Part shown: in pieces, positions 9,409-21,666 of the stretch | Numbering within the stretch: position 1 is the first letter of the stretch | How the letters are laid out: each line of letters begins with the position of its first letter | Assembly: GCA_030141605.1 (NCBI GenBank) | Contig: JAQGDQ010000320.1 | Location: 1-62,000 of the forward strand | Source: Tubiluchus corallicola | Taxonomy: Eukaryota; Priapulida; Priapulimorpha; Priapulimorphida; Tubiluchidae | Length of the DNA: 62,000 bases | Reading direction: 5' to 3' | Position numbers and translations under genes: made by a program | The notes under the pieces: generated by a model | Database searches by the model: none | Told to the model about the DNA's origin: nothing | Seen by the model: the letters and a program-made list of their open reading frames with translations, nothing else

Positions 9409-11842
9409 GCCCATGGATGCGTAAGTCATGCCCGTAGATGCATAAGCTGTGCCCGTAGATGCAGAAGCCACGCCCGTAGATGCGGAAGCTGTGCCCGTAG
9501 ATGTGGAAGCTGCGCCCGTAGATGTGGAAGCTGTGCCCGTAGATGCGGAAGCTGTGCCCGTAGATGCAGAAGCCGCACCCGTAGATGTGGAAGCTGCACC
9601 CGTAGATGCGGAAGCCGCGCCCGTAGATGTGGAAGCTGCACCCGTAGATGCGTAAGTCATGCCCGTAGGTGCATAAGCCATGCCGTAGATGCGGAAGCTG
9701 TGCCCGTAGATGCAGAAGCCGCACCCGTAGATGTGGAAGCCGCACCCGTAGATGCGGAAGCCGCGCCCGTAGATGTGGAAGCTGCACCCGTAGATGCGTA
9801 AGTCATGCCCGTAGGTGCATAAGCTGCACCTGTAGATGCGGAAGCTGTGCTCGTAGATGCAGAAGCCGCACCCGTAGATGTGGAAGCCGCACCCGTAGAT
9901 GTGGAAGCTGCACCCGTAGATGCGTAAGTCATGCCCGTAGGTGCATAAGCTGCGCCTGTAGATGCGGAAGCTGTGCTCGTAGATGCAGAAGCCGCACCCG
10001 TAGATGTGGAAGCCGCACCCGTAGATGCGGAAACCACGCCCGTAGATGCGGAAGCTGCGCCTGTAGATGCGGAAGCTGTGCTCGTAGATGCAGAAGCCGC
10101 ACCCGTAGATGTGTAAGTCATGCCCGTAGGTGCATAAGCCATGCCGTAGATGCGGAAGCTGTGCCCGTAGATGCGGAAGCCGCGCCCGTAGATGTGGAAG
10201 CTGCACCAGTAGATGCGTACGCCATGCCCGTAGATGCGGAAGCTGTGCCCGTAGATGCGTAAGGCGTGCCCGTAGATGCATAAGGCATGCCCGTAGATGC
10301 GTAAGGCGTGCCCATAGATGCGCAAGCTGCACCCGTAGGTGCGGAAGCCGTGCCCATAGATGCGTAAGGTGTGCCCGTAGATGCGCAAGCTGCACCCGTA
10401 GGTGCGGAAGCTGCACCCGTAGATGCAGAAGCCATGGCCGCAGATGTGTAAGGCATGCCCGTAGATGCGTAAGGCGTGCCCGGAGATGCGCAAACTGCAC
10501 CCGTAGGTGCGGAAGTCGTGCCCATAGATGCGTAAAGCGCGCCCGTAGATGCGGAAGCCGTGCCCGTAGATGCAGAAGCTGTACCCATAGATGCGCAAGC
10601 TGCACCCGTAGGTGCAGAAGCTGCACCCGTAGATGCGTAAGTCATGCCCGTAGGTGCATAAGCCATGCCGTAGATGCGGAAGCTGTGCCCGTAGATGCAG
10701 AAGCCGCACCCGTAGATGTGGAAGCCGCACCCGTAGATGCGGAAGCCGCGCCCGTAGATGTGGAAGCTGCACCCGTAGATGCGTAAGTCATGCCCGTAGG
10801 TGCATAAGCTGCGCCTGTAGATGCGGAAGCTGTGCTCGTAGATGCAGAAGCCGCACCCGTAGATGTGGAAGCCGCACCCGTAGATGTGGAAGCTGCACCC
10901 GTAGATGCGTAAGTCATGCCCGTAGGTGCATAAGCCATGCCGTAGATGCGGAAGCTGTGCCCGTAGATGAGGAAGCCGCACCCGTAGATGTGGAAGCAGC
11001 ACCCGTAGATGCGGAAGCCACGCCCGTAGATGCGGAAGCTGCGCCTGTAGATGCGGAAGCTGTGCTCGTAGATGCAGAAGCCACACCCGTAGATGTGGAA
11101 GCCGCACCCGTAAATGCGGAAGCCACGCCCGTAGATGCGGAAGCTGCGCCTGTAGATGCGGAAGCTGTGCTCATAGATGCAGAAGCCGCACCCGTAGATG
11201 CGTAAGTCATGCCCGTAGGTGCATAAGCCATGCCGTAGATGCGGAAGCTGAGCTCGTAGATGCGGAAGCCGCGCCCGTAGATGTGGAAGCTGCACCAGTA
11301 GATGCGTACGCCATGCCCGTAGATGCGGAAGCTGTGCCCATAGATGCGTAAGGCGTGCCCGTAGATGCATAAGGCGTGCCCGTAGATGCGTAAGGCGTGC
11401 CCATAGATGCGCAAGCTGCACCCGTAGGTGCGGAAGCCGTGCCCATAGATGCATAAGGTGTGCCCGTAGATGCGGAAGCCGTGCCTGTAGATGCAGAAGC
11501 TGTGCCCGTAGATGCGCAAGCTGCACCCGTAGGTGCGGAAGCTGCACCCGTAGATGCAGAAGCCATGCCCGCAGATGTGTAAGGCATGCCCGTAGATGCG
11601 TAAGGCGTGCCCGGAGATGCGCAAACTGCACCCGTAGGTGCGGAAGTCGTGCCCATAGATGCGTAAAGCGCGCCCGTAGATGCGGAAGCCGTGCCCGTAG
11701 ATGCAGAAGCTGTACCCATAGATGCGCAAGCTGCACCCGTAGGTGCAGAAGCTGCACCCGTAGATGCAGAAGCCGTGCCCATAGATGCGTAAGCCGAGTC
11801 CGTAGATGTGTTAGCCATGCTGGTAGATGCAAAAGCCGAGTA
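9409..11842. repeat. 21-bp minisatellite, about 115 units
   Basis: The consensus gcccgtagatgcggaagctg plus one base repeats every 21 bp with CGG/CAG/TGG-type variants. Longer blocks recur, marked by gcgtaagtcatgcccgtagg (for example near 9651, 9796, 9922, 10636, 10781, 10906 and 11199), so there is higher-order structure. It follows exon b by about 50 bp and is probably intronic. Several frames stay open because the period is seven codons. A smaller relative lies at 48596-49160. Confidence 0.97.
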
Positions 11843-12132
11843 ATCTAAAAAACAAGACTGAACAAATCAGAATCAACAAGCTGTATTAGCCAGCTGGCCA
11901 CGCTCAAATCATAGAGACCTACCACCTAACTTAACCTAAAGTTTCTATCCTAGTTTAAACTGCAGAGACAAATTTATTTAACCCCAGAAAGCTAAACAAA
12001 ACTGGGCTTGAAGATTTGGATGGTTGCAAACAGAACTCAATGGATCTTAACAAATAAGGCAAAAAAAATGTCATTGATGAATTTCGATTGACACCAAAAT
12101 GAAAATTAATAACCTTAATGAACTCTAGCACT
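11836..12132. repeat. right flank of the minisatellite, duplicated elsewhere
   Basis: About 300 bp of non-repetitive sequence (starting gccgagtaatctaaaaaaca) that reappears at 49157-49456 with few differences. It marks the right edge of the duplicated exon a-b-minisatellite block. No gene is seen in it. Confidence 0.85.
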
Positions 12133-12578
12133 ATGCAACGTTTCATGCTTTTGAATCATTCTGGTAGACTAAATACCCATTCATTGTGGTCAAATGGTGG
12201 CCATCTTTTTTGACGTCATAATTAAGCCCTGTGCAGTGCTCAAATTTCGGCCTAATTTGGACATGGTATTTTCTGAACTAAACACTGCAAGAAAACCTCA
12301 AAAAAACGTTTTATTGCCATTTTTTGGGGTAGGGATATTTTTTCCATTATATTAGCTCTACTATCGTATCTGCTAAGAGTTAGCATTACCATTGGTGATT
12401 GTGTAATGTGTTGCAGGTGATGTAGTGTGGGTGGTGTGTGGTGGATATGGCGTGGTGTGGGTGCTGTGGTGGATATGGCGTGCTTCTTAAAACTGTGGTT
12501 GGGAGGGAGGGGGAGGGTCTCGAACGAGTGTCAACGTCATGGAAATATTTTGTAATTTGTTATAATAACTTTTTTCAG

Positions 12579-12629
12579 CTTCAGAAGAAGAAAACGGGCA
12601 CCAACTTGGCGGAAACAGAAGCAGAAACA
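12579..12629 (+). CDS. exon c1
   Basis: 51 nt between tttttcag and GTAAGT, phase 1-1. It reads SEEENGHQLGGNRSRN plus split codons at each end. It is the only copy beginning CT rather than AT, so its first completed residue after exon b would be Ser instead of Tyr. Confidence 0.6.
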
Positions 12630-12829
12630 GTAAGTTACGCTTTATAGCTGTTGCTGTCAACTACGGGTGAAAGCAGTTCCTAGAAGAACCAAACCTATTT
12701 TATAAAAAGCTAACCCCCTCTCTCGCTTTCGCATAAACACACACACACACACACACACTCTCTCTCTCTTTCTCTCTCTCTCTTTCCCTCTCTCTTTCCA
12801 ACCTCTCTCGAGTTGCTAGTAGTGAGAAA

Positions 12830-13064
12830 GATATTTGCACTTCTTCCATTAGAAAAATAGATAAAACTTCTTTATTGCGTTCGGTAATATATTTTAGTTA
12901 TTTTTTTACTTTATTCATTCTTTTACTTTGTGTGCTACTAAGTAAGTTATTATAATTGTAAATATTTATAATTTATAATGTGTGTAATTTTGTGTCCTGA
13001 ACGTATTTTTGTATGTATGAAATTAGAGTTTGCAATAAAGACTCAAATCAAATCAAATTAAATC
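12830..13064 (+). mobile_element. LINE-like 3' tail present in nearly every unit (unit 1 copy)
   Basis: AT-rich sequence ending in gcaataaagactcaaatc with repeated AAATC, resembling the 3' end of a non-LTR retroelement with a short-repeat tail. CT-rich sequence flanks it on both sides, as if it had inserted into the pyrimidine tract before the conserved ccacag site. It is shared across the array, so it predates the amplification. No coding part is left. Confidence 0.35.
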
Positions 13065-14510
13065 TCTCTCTCTCCGCCCTCTTTCCACAGCAATGAGAAT
13101 AATAAAAAGCAGGACTGGCAGAACTGCGACAGGATAAAGTTGTAGGATTTTGTCTGCTTTATTGATTACTGATTCTGATTACTAATGCAATCGGAATTTT
13201 TATCTCTAGTTAATTTAACCTCTTCTATTTTATGGTGATAATTCAATTCCATACTTTTCTGGTTATCAATTTAAAGGAACTAAAATTAGTTCGTAGTCGA
13301 TTACTATTTTGTGTATTTTATACATTAGAAATATTTTGGATGTGGAAAGTATTTTTGAAATTGATCATTGGTGTATGGGTCTAATACATTTTTCATTGCA
13401 CACGTTTTCAGCTTTGCACAAAACGCTTCATGTGGTTACACTACGCAGTTGTTTTTGTTGCCATTGCCATCATTGTCATCACTATCTTTGCTAGCCACGA
13501 CAGCATGGAGAGGTGTGTGGTGGCATAGTGTGTTCCATGGGGTGTGGTGGGTTGTGGATTGTCTAGTGCAGTGTAGTGTGTGTGGCGTGAGTGGTGTAGG
13601 TTGTCGTTATGAGTTTATGAGCAAACTTTATTTGCAGGAAGTCAGAATGCCCCTTAAGTCTCAACAATTCTTTATTTTTCATGAGAAGGTTCGTTCCTCA
13701 TTAGCTGTGCAGAGAGGCGCATTATTAAAACTACATATAAAGTGAACTGAAGGAATGTACCCGTCAGTAAAATCAAATATACAAAATTCACGAAGAAGCG
13801 GTATTAAAAAGTTGAATAAGAAAAAATAATAATAAGTAATAAAAAGTTGAATAATTGAAGTTACTAGTTAAGAAAAACAAAAATAACGTTACATTGACAA
13901 ACAAATCGAAAATCAGCTTGACGTTGATAACCAAAACTCTAGTTATTTCCATCTTAAACATTTAGTCTAACTAACTGCTTGTGGTGTACTGTCAGAAAGA
14001 AAGGTATTAAGGTAAGAAAGAAACTATTAAAGGCATCTAATTGAAGGCAGTATCATTCCATTGTCGACCCTCAAAGAAGTCTGCCTATTGAAACAACATT
14101 TCACAATAGAAAAATCGATCATGTCTAGGACCGAAATATTTTTTTGGAAAATGAATGCCTGGTAGCCCACGCTCCATGGCATGATGATCAAGGCAGTACA
14201 AAAACTAGGCTGAAATGATGGTAATAAACTAGCTGTTAGCAGATTATAAATACGTGTTTACAGTTGCCATATAAACAAAATTTGTGAAAATTTAGTACGC
14301 ATTGTTTATCTCATAATCAGTAAATGTTATAGTTTAGTATAGTATTAATAGTAACAGCAAAGACCCCGCAAAAACTTTTGCATATAAATACACTTGTAAT
14401 CAACAATGCGTGAACATTTTACCCAGTGTTCATTTATTTCCTAATGCAAAGCCAGCAGCAGCAGCTTTTACTGAATTAAAGTTATAATTTTATAGGCAGA
14501 GTATAATGGA

Positions 14511-14518
14511 TGACGTCA
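14511..14518. promoter_or_regulatory. CRE-like TGACGTCA, repeated once per unit
   Basis: Perfect palindromic CREB/ATF core. It recurs at the same place in most units (for example 17453-17460, 20386-20393 and 23389-23396). About 120 nt upstream in each unit lies gcatataaatac, a TATA-like motif. A second TGACGTCA about 180 nt downstream survives in some units (29467, 35460, 56870 and, before unit 1, 12211) and is TGACATCA in others. Function is inferred from sequence only. Confidence 0.35.
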
Positions 14519-15559
14519 GAACAATGGTTTTGCATCAGCACTTTTCCAAGCGAAAATTGCTAAAAATAGAACTGATAACCTTAATGAATTCTTGCACTAG
14601 GCAACGTTTCATGCCTTTGAATCATTCTGGTAGACTAAATACCCATTCATTGTGGTCAAATGGTGGCCATCTTTTTTGACATCATAATTAAGCCCTGTGT
14701 TGTAGTGCTCTAATTTTGGCCTAATTTGGACATGGTATTTTCTGAACCAAACACTGCAAGAAAACATTAAAAAACGTTTTCTTGCCATTTTTGGGGTGGG
14801 GCTATTTTTCCCATTATATTAGCTCTATTATGGTATCTGCTAAGAGTTAGCATTACCATTTGTGATTGTGTAATGTATTACAGGTGATGTAGTGTGGGTG
14901 GTGTGTGATGTGGGCGGTTTGGTGTGGGTTGTCATTGCCGTTTTTTGTGCAAAATTATTTTGCTGGAATTGGCTAGTTTATATACTCCTTGTATATTTAG
15001 TTTTGCATTTATGTAACTCGCTGGGTATAGGAAACGATAATTAGACACTGGTGGGTTTCAGGTTTAATTTAGGAAGCATTATTAAATTTTAACATTAGTT
15101 TTTACTATTACTACATAACTAAGCAATCCAAAACAGAAAGCTGTTTTTGATTTTTTCATTCTGTTTTTTATTGGTAATTAAATTTCCTCTTACTTTAAAT
15201 GTATATTTTTATTACTTTGTTGTATTTGAAGGGTGGCTCAGTAAGAAGGTCATTTTCCACCCGTACACTAAATTTGTTATTTTCTTTACCTGTAATTGAT
15301 TGTTTTGATATTACGGTTTTAAAGTATTTACCTTACTTTACTTCGCCTTACCTTGCTGACTTCCAAAACATTTAGTGCCAGGTCTATACTGACTAAATTC
15401 TCTGCCAAGCGGCTCTTTGGTGGGTGGACATCACTAATATCTGCAAGATAATCATGTCTTTTCTGATTTTAAAACCGTGGTTGGGAGGGAGGGGGAGGGT
15501 CTCGAACGAGTGTCAATGTCATGGAAATATTTTATAATTTGCTACAATAACTTTTTCAG

Positions 15560-15610
15560 ATTCAGAAGAAGAAAACGGGAACCAACTTCGCGGAAACAGA
15601 AGCAGAAACA
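15560..15610 (+). CDS. exon c2
   Basis: 51 nt with intact AG and GTAAGT, phase 1-1, reading SEEENGNQLRGNRSRN. Identical to c3 and c4, consistent with recent duplication. Confidence 0.6.
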
Positions 15611-15699
15611 GTAAGTTATGCTTTATAGCTGCTGCTGTCAACTACAGGTGAAAGCAGTTCCTAGAATAACCAAACCTATTTTATAAAAAGCTAACCCCC

Positions 15700-15730
<31 letters not shown>

Positions 15731-18498
15731 ATCTCTCTCTTTCCCTTTCTCTCCATCCCTCTCTCTTTCCCCCTCTCTCTCGAGTTGCTAGTAGTGAGAA
15801 TGATATTTGCACTTCTTCCATTAGAAAAATAGATAAAACTCCTTTACTGCATTTGGTAATATATCTTAGTTATTTTTTTACTTTACTCATTCTTTTACTT
15901 TGTGTACTAATAAGCAAGTTATTATAATTGTAAATATTTATAATTTATAATGTGTGTAATTTTGTGTCCTGAGCTTATTTTTGTGTGTATGAACTTAGAG
16001 TTTGCAATAAAGACTCAAATCAAATCATATTAAATCTTGCTCTCCCCCTCTATCCACAGCAGTGAGAGTAATAAAAAGCAGAGCTGGCAGAACTGCGACA
16101 GGATAAAGTTGTAGGATTTTGTCTGCTTTTATTGATTATTGATTGTGATTACTAATTCGATCGGAATTTTTATCTCTAGGTAATTAAACCTCTTCTATCG
16201 AATGGTGATAATTCAATTCCATACTTTACTGGTTATCGATTTAAAAGAACTAAAATTAGTTCGTAGTCGACTACTATTTTGTGTATTTTATACATTAGAA
16301 ATATTTTGGATGTGGAAAGTATTTTTGAAATTGATCATTGGTATATGGGTCTAATACATTTTTCATTGCACACGTTTTCAGCTTTGCACAAAACGCTTCA
16401 TGTGGTTACACTACGCAGTTGTTTTTGTTGCCATTGCCATCATTGTCATCACTATCTTTGCTAGCCACGACAGCATGGAGAGGTGTGTGGTGGCATAGTG
16501 TGTTCCATGGGGTGTGGTGGGTTGTGGATTGTCTAGTGCAGTGTAGTGTGTGTGGCGTGAGTGGTGTAGGTTGTCGTTATGAGTTTATGAGCAAACTTTA
16601 TTTGCAGGAAGTCAGAATGCCCTTTAAGTCTCAACAATTCTTTATTTTTCATGAGAAGGTTCGTTCCTCATTAGCTGTGCAGAGAGGCGCATTATTAAAA
16701 CTACATATAAAGTGAACTGAAGGAATGTACCCATCAGTAAAATAAAATATACAAAATTCACGAAGAAGCAGTATTAAAAAGTTGAATAAGAAAAAAATTA
16801 AAGTTACTAGTTAAGAAAAACAAAAATAACGTTGCATTGACAAACAAATCGAAAATCAGCTTGACGTTGATAACCAAAACTCTAGTTATTTCCATCTTAA
16901 ACATTTAGTCTAACTAACTGCTTGTGGTGTACTGTCAGAAAGAAAGGTATTAAGGTAAGAAAGAAACTATTAAAGGCATCTAATTGAAGGCAGTATCATT
17001 CCATTGTCGACCCTCCAAGAAGTCTGCCTATTGAAACAACATTTCGCAATAGAAAAATCGATCATGTCTAGGACCGAAATATTTTTTGGAAAATGAATGC
17101 CTGGTAGCCCACGCTCCATGGCATGATGATCAAGGCAGTATAAAAACTAGGCTGAAATGATGGTAATAAACTAGCTGTTAGCAGATTATAAATACGTGTT
17201 TACAGTTGCCATATAAACAAAATTTGTGAAAATTTAGTACGCATTGTTTATCTCATAATCAGTAAATGTTATAGTTTAGTATAGTATTAATAGTAACAGC
17301 AAAGACCCCGCAAAAACTTTTGCATATAAATACACTTGTAATCAACAATGCGTGAACATTTTACCCAGTGTTCATTTATTTCCTAATGCAAAGCCAGCAG
17401 CAGCAGCTTTTACTGCATTAAAGTTATAATTTTATAGGCAGAGTATAATGGATGACGTCAGAACAATGGTTTTGCATCAGCACTTTTCCAAGTGAAAATT
17501 GCTAAAAATAGAACTGATAACCTTAATGAATTCTTGCACTAGGCAACGTTTCATGCCTTTGAATCATTCTGGTAGACTAAATACCCATTCATTGTGGTCA
17601 AATGGTGGCCATCTTTTTTGACATCATAATTAAGCCCTGTGGTATGCTCTAATTTTGGCCTAATTTGGACATGGTATTTTCTGAACCAAACACTGCAAGA
17701 AAACATTAAAAAACGTTTTCTTGCCATTTTTGGGGTGGGGCTATTTTTCCCATTATATTAGCTCTATTATGGTATCTGCTAAGAGTTAGCATTACCATTT
17801 GTGATTGTGTAATGTATTACAGGTGATGTAGTGTGGGTGGTGTGTGATGTGGGCGGTTTGGTGTGGGTTGTCATTGCCGTTTTTTGTGCAAAATTATTTT
17901 GCTGGAATTGGCTAGTTTATATACTCCTTGTATATTTAGTTTTGCATTTATGTAACTCGCTGGGTATAGGAAACGATAATTAGACACTGGTGGGTTTCAG
18001 GTTTAATTTAGGAAGCATTATTAAATTTTAACATTAGTTTTTACTATTACTACATAATTAAGCAATCCAAAACAGAAAGCTGTTTCTGATTTTTTCATTC
18101 TGTTTTTTATTGGTAATTAAATTTCCTCTTACTTTAAATGTATATTTTTATTACTTTGTTGTATTTGAAGGGTGGCTCAGTAAGAAGGTCATTTTCCACC
18201 CGTACACTAAATTTGTTATTTTCTTTACCTGTGATTGATTGTTTTGATATTACGGTTTTAAAGTATTTACCTTACTTTACTTCGCCTTACCTTGCTGACT
18301 TCCAAAACATTTAGTGCCAGGTCTATACTAACTAAATTCTCTGCCAAGCGGCTCTTTGGTGGGTGGACATCACTAATATCTGCAAGATAATCATGTCTTT
18401 TCTGATTTTAAAACCGTGGTTGGGAGGGAGGGGGAGGGTCTCGAACGAGTGTCAATGTCATGGAAATATTTTATAATTTGCTACAATAACTTTTTCAG
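15560..18498 (+). repeat. array unit 2
   Basis: 2939 bp, nearly identical to units 1 (right part) and 3. TM1 starts at 16382. TM2 is 17880-17963, with the acceptor again CG. Confidence 0.9.
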
Positions 18499-18549
18499 AT
18501 TCAGAAGAAGAAAACGGGAACCAACTTCGCGGAAACAGAAGCAGAAACA
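18499..18549 (+). CDS. exon c3
   Basis: 51 nt, splice sites intact, same peptide as c2. Confidence 0.6.
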
Positions 18550-21435
18550 GTAAGTTATGCTTTATAGCTGCTGCTGTCAACTACAGGTGAAAGCAGTTCC
18601 TAGAAGAACCAAACCTATTTTATAAAAAGCTAACCCCCGCTCTCTCTCTCTCTCTCTGTCTCTATCTCTCTCTTTCCCTTTCTCTCCATCCCTCTCTCTT
18701 TCCCCCTCTCTCTCGAGTTGCTAGTAGTGAGAATGATATTTGCACTTCTTCCATTAGAAAAATAGATAAAACTCCTTTACTGCATTTGGTAATATATCTT
18801 AGTTATTTTTTTACTTTACTCATTCTTTTACTTTGTGTACTAATAAGCAAGTTATTATAATTGTAAATATTTATAATTTATAATGTGTGTAATTTTGTGT
18901 CCTGAGCTTATTTTTGTGTGTATGAACTTAGAGTTTGCAATAAAGACTCAAATCAAATCATATTAAATCTTGCTCTCCCCCTCTATCCACAGCAGTGAGA
19001 GTAATAAAAAGCAGAGCTGGCAGAACTGCGACAGGATAAAGTTGTAGGATTTTGTCTGCTTTTATTGATTATTGATTGTGATTACTAATTCGATCGGAAT
19101 TTTTATCTCTAGGTAATTAAACCTCTTCTATCGAATGGTGATAATTCAATTCCATACTTTACTGGTTATCGATTTAAAAGAACTAAAATTAGTTCGTAGT
19201 CGACTACTATTTTGTGTATTTTATACATTAGAAATATTTTGGATGTGGAAAGTATTTTTGAAATTGATCATTGGTATATGGGTCTAATACATTTTTCATT
19301 GCACACGTTTTCAGCTTTGCACAAAACGCTTCATGTGGTTACACTACGCAGTTGTTTTTGTTGCCATTGCCATCATTGTCATCACTATCTTTGCTAGCCA
19401 CGACAGCATGGAGAGGTGTGTGGTGGCATAGTGTGTTCCATGGGGTGTGGTGGGTTGTGGATTGTCTAGTGCAGTGTAGTGTGTGTGGCGTGAGTGGTGT
19501 AGGTTGTCGTTATGAGTTTATGAGCAAACTTTATTTGCAGGAAGTCAGAATGCCCTTTAAGTCTCAACAATTCTTTATTTTTCATGAGAAGGTTCGTTCC
19601 TCATTAGCTGTGCAGAGAGGCGCATTATTAAAACTACATATAAAGTGAACTGAAGGAATGTACCCATCAGTAAAATAAAATATACAAAATTCACGAAGAA
19701 GCAGTATTAAAAAGTTGAATAAGAAAAAAATTAAAGTTACTAGTTAAGAAAAACAAAAATAACGTTGCATTGACAAACAAATCGAAAATCAGCTTGACGT
19801 TGATAACCAAAACTCTAGTTATTTCCATCTTAAACATTTAGTCTAACTAACTGCTTGTGGTGTACTGTCAGAAAGAAAGGTATTAAGGTAAGAAAGAAAC
19901 TATTAAAGGCATCTAATTGAAGGCAGTATCATTCCATTGTCGACCCTCCAAGAAGTCTGCCTATTGAAACAACATTTCGCAATAGAAAAATCGATCATGT
20001 CTAGGACCGAAATATTTTTTGGAAAATGAATGCCTGGTAGCCCACGCTCCATGGCATGATGATCAAGGCAGTATAAAAACTAGGCTGAAATGATGGTAAT
20101 AAACTAGCTGTTAGCAGATTATAAATACGTGTTTACAGTTGCCATATAAACAAAATTTGTGAAAATTTAGTACGCATTGTTTATCTCATAATCAGTAAAT
20201 GTTATAGTTTAGTATAGTATTAATAGTAACAGCAAAGACCCCGCAAAAACTTTTGCATATAAATACACTTGTAATCAACAATGCGTGAACATTTTACCCA
20301 GTGTTCATTTATTTCCTAATGCAAAGCCAGCAGCAGCAGCTTTTACTGCATTAAAGTTATAATTTTATAGGCAGAGTATAATGGATGACGTCAGAACAAT
20401 GGTTTTGCATCAGCACTTTTCCAAGTGAAAATTGCTAAAAATAGAACTGATAACCTTAATGAATTCTTGCACTAGGCAACGTTTCATGCCTTTGAATCAT
20501 TCTGGTAGACTAAATACCCATTCATTGTGGTCAAATGGTGGCCATCTTTTTTGACATCATAATTAAGCCCTGTGTTGTAGTGCTCTAATTTTGGCCTAAT
20601 TTGGACATGGTATTTTCTGAACCAAACACTGCAAGAAAACATTAAAAAACGTTTTCTTGCCATTTTTGGGGTAGGGCTATTTTTCCCATTATATTAGCTC
20701 TATTATGGTATCTGCTAAGAGTTAGCATTACCATTTGTGATTGTGTAATGTATTACAGGTGATGTAGTGTGGGTGGTGTGTGATGTGGGCGGTTTGGTGT
20801 GGGTTGTCATTGCCGTTTTTTGTGCAAAATTATTTTGCTGGAATTGGCTAGTTTATATACTCCTTGTATATTTAGTTTTGCATTTATGTAACTCGCTGGG
20901 TATAGGAAACGATAATTAGACACTGGTGGGTTTCAGGTTTAATTTAGGAAGCATTATTAAATTTTAACATTAGTTTTTACTATTACTACATAATTAAGCA
21001 ATCCAAAACAGAAAGCTGTTTCTGATTTTTTCATTCTGTTTTTTATTGGTAATTAAATTTCCTCTTACTTTAAATGTATATTTTTATTACTTTGTTGTAT
21101 TTGAAGGGTGGCTCAGTAAGAAGGTCATTTTCCACCCGTACACTAAATTTGTTATTTTCTTTACCTGTGATTGATTGTTTTGATATTACGGTTTTAAAGT
21201 ATTTACCTTACTTTACTTCGCCTTACCTTGCTGACTTCCAAAACATTTAGTGCCAGGTCTATACTAACTAAATTCTCTGCCAAGCGGCTCTTTGGTGGGT
21301 GGACATCACTAATATCTGCAAGATAATCATGTCTTTTCTGATTTTAAAACCGTGGTTGGGAGGGAGGGGGAGGGTCTCGAACGAGTGTCAATGTCATGGA
21401 AATATTTTATAATTTGCTACAATAACTTTTTTCAG
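18499..21435 (+). repeat. array unit 3
   Basis: 2937 bp, nearly identical to unit 2. TM1 starts at 19315. TM2 is 20816-20899, with acceptor CG. Confidence 0.9.
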
Positions 21436-21486
21436 ATTCAGAAGAAGAAAACGGGAACCAACTTCGCGGAAACAGAAGCAGAAACA
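21436..21486 (+). CDS. exon c4
   Basis: 51 nt, splice sites intact, same peptide as c2 and c3, although the rest of this unit groups with unit 5. The unit therefore looks like a junction between two duplication waves. Confidence 0.6.
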
Positions 21487-21574
21487 GTAAGTTATGCTTT
21501 ATAGCTGCTGCTGTCAACTACAGGTGAAAGCAGTTCCTAGAAGAACCAAACCTATTTTATAAAAAGCTAACCCC

Positions 21575-21666
<92 letters not shown>

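Larger units (their letters stand above)
12579..15559 (+). repeat. array unit 1
   Basis: 2981 bp. TM1 starts at 13412. TM2 (14941-15024) has its acceptor AG changed to CG. The remaining sequence is intron-like. Confidence 0.9.

Noticed and set aside
9382-11832. Long overlapping frames of 200-400 codons on both strands of the minisatellite
   Set aside because: A 21-bp period without a stop in a given frame keeps that frame open by construction; several mutually exclusive frames are equally long.
13368-13745. 125-codon frame (MVYGSNTFF...) repeated in every unit
   Set aside because: It crosses the TM1 acceptor and GT-rich sequence, changes frame in several units (for example near 55.9 and 58.9 kb), and its differences are not synonymous in that frame.
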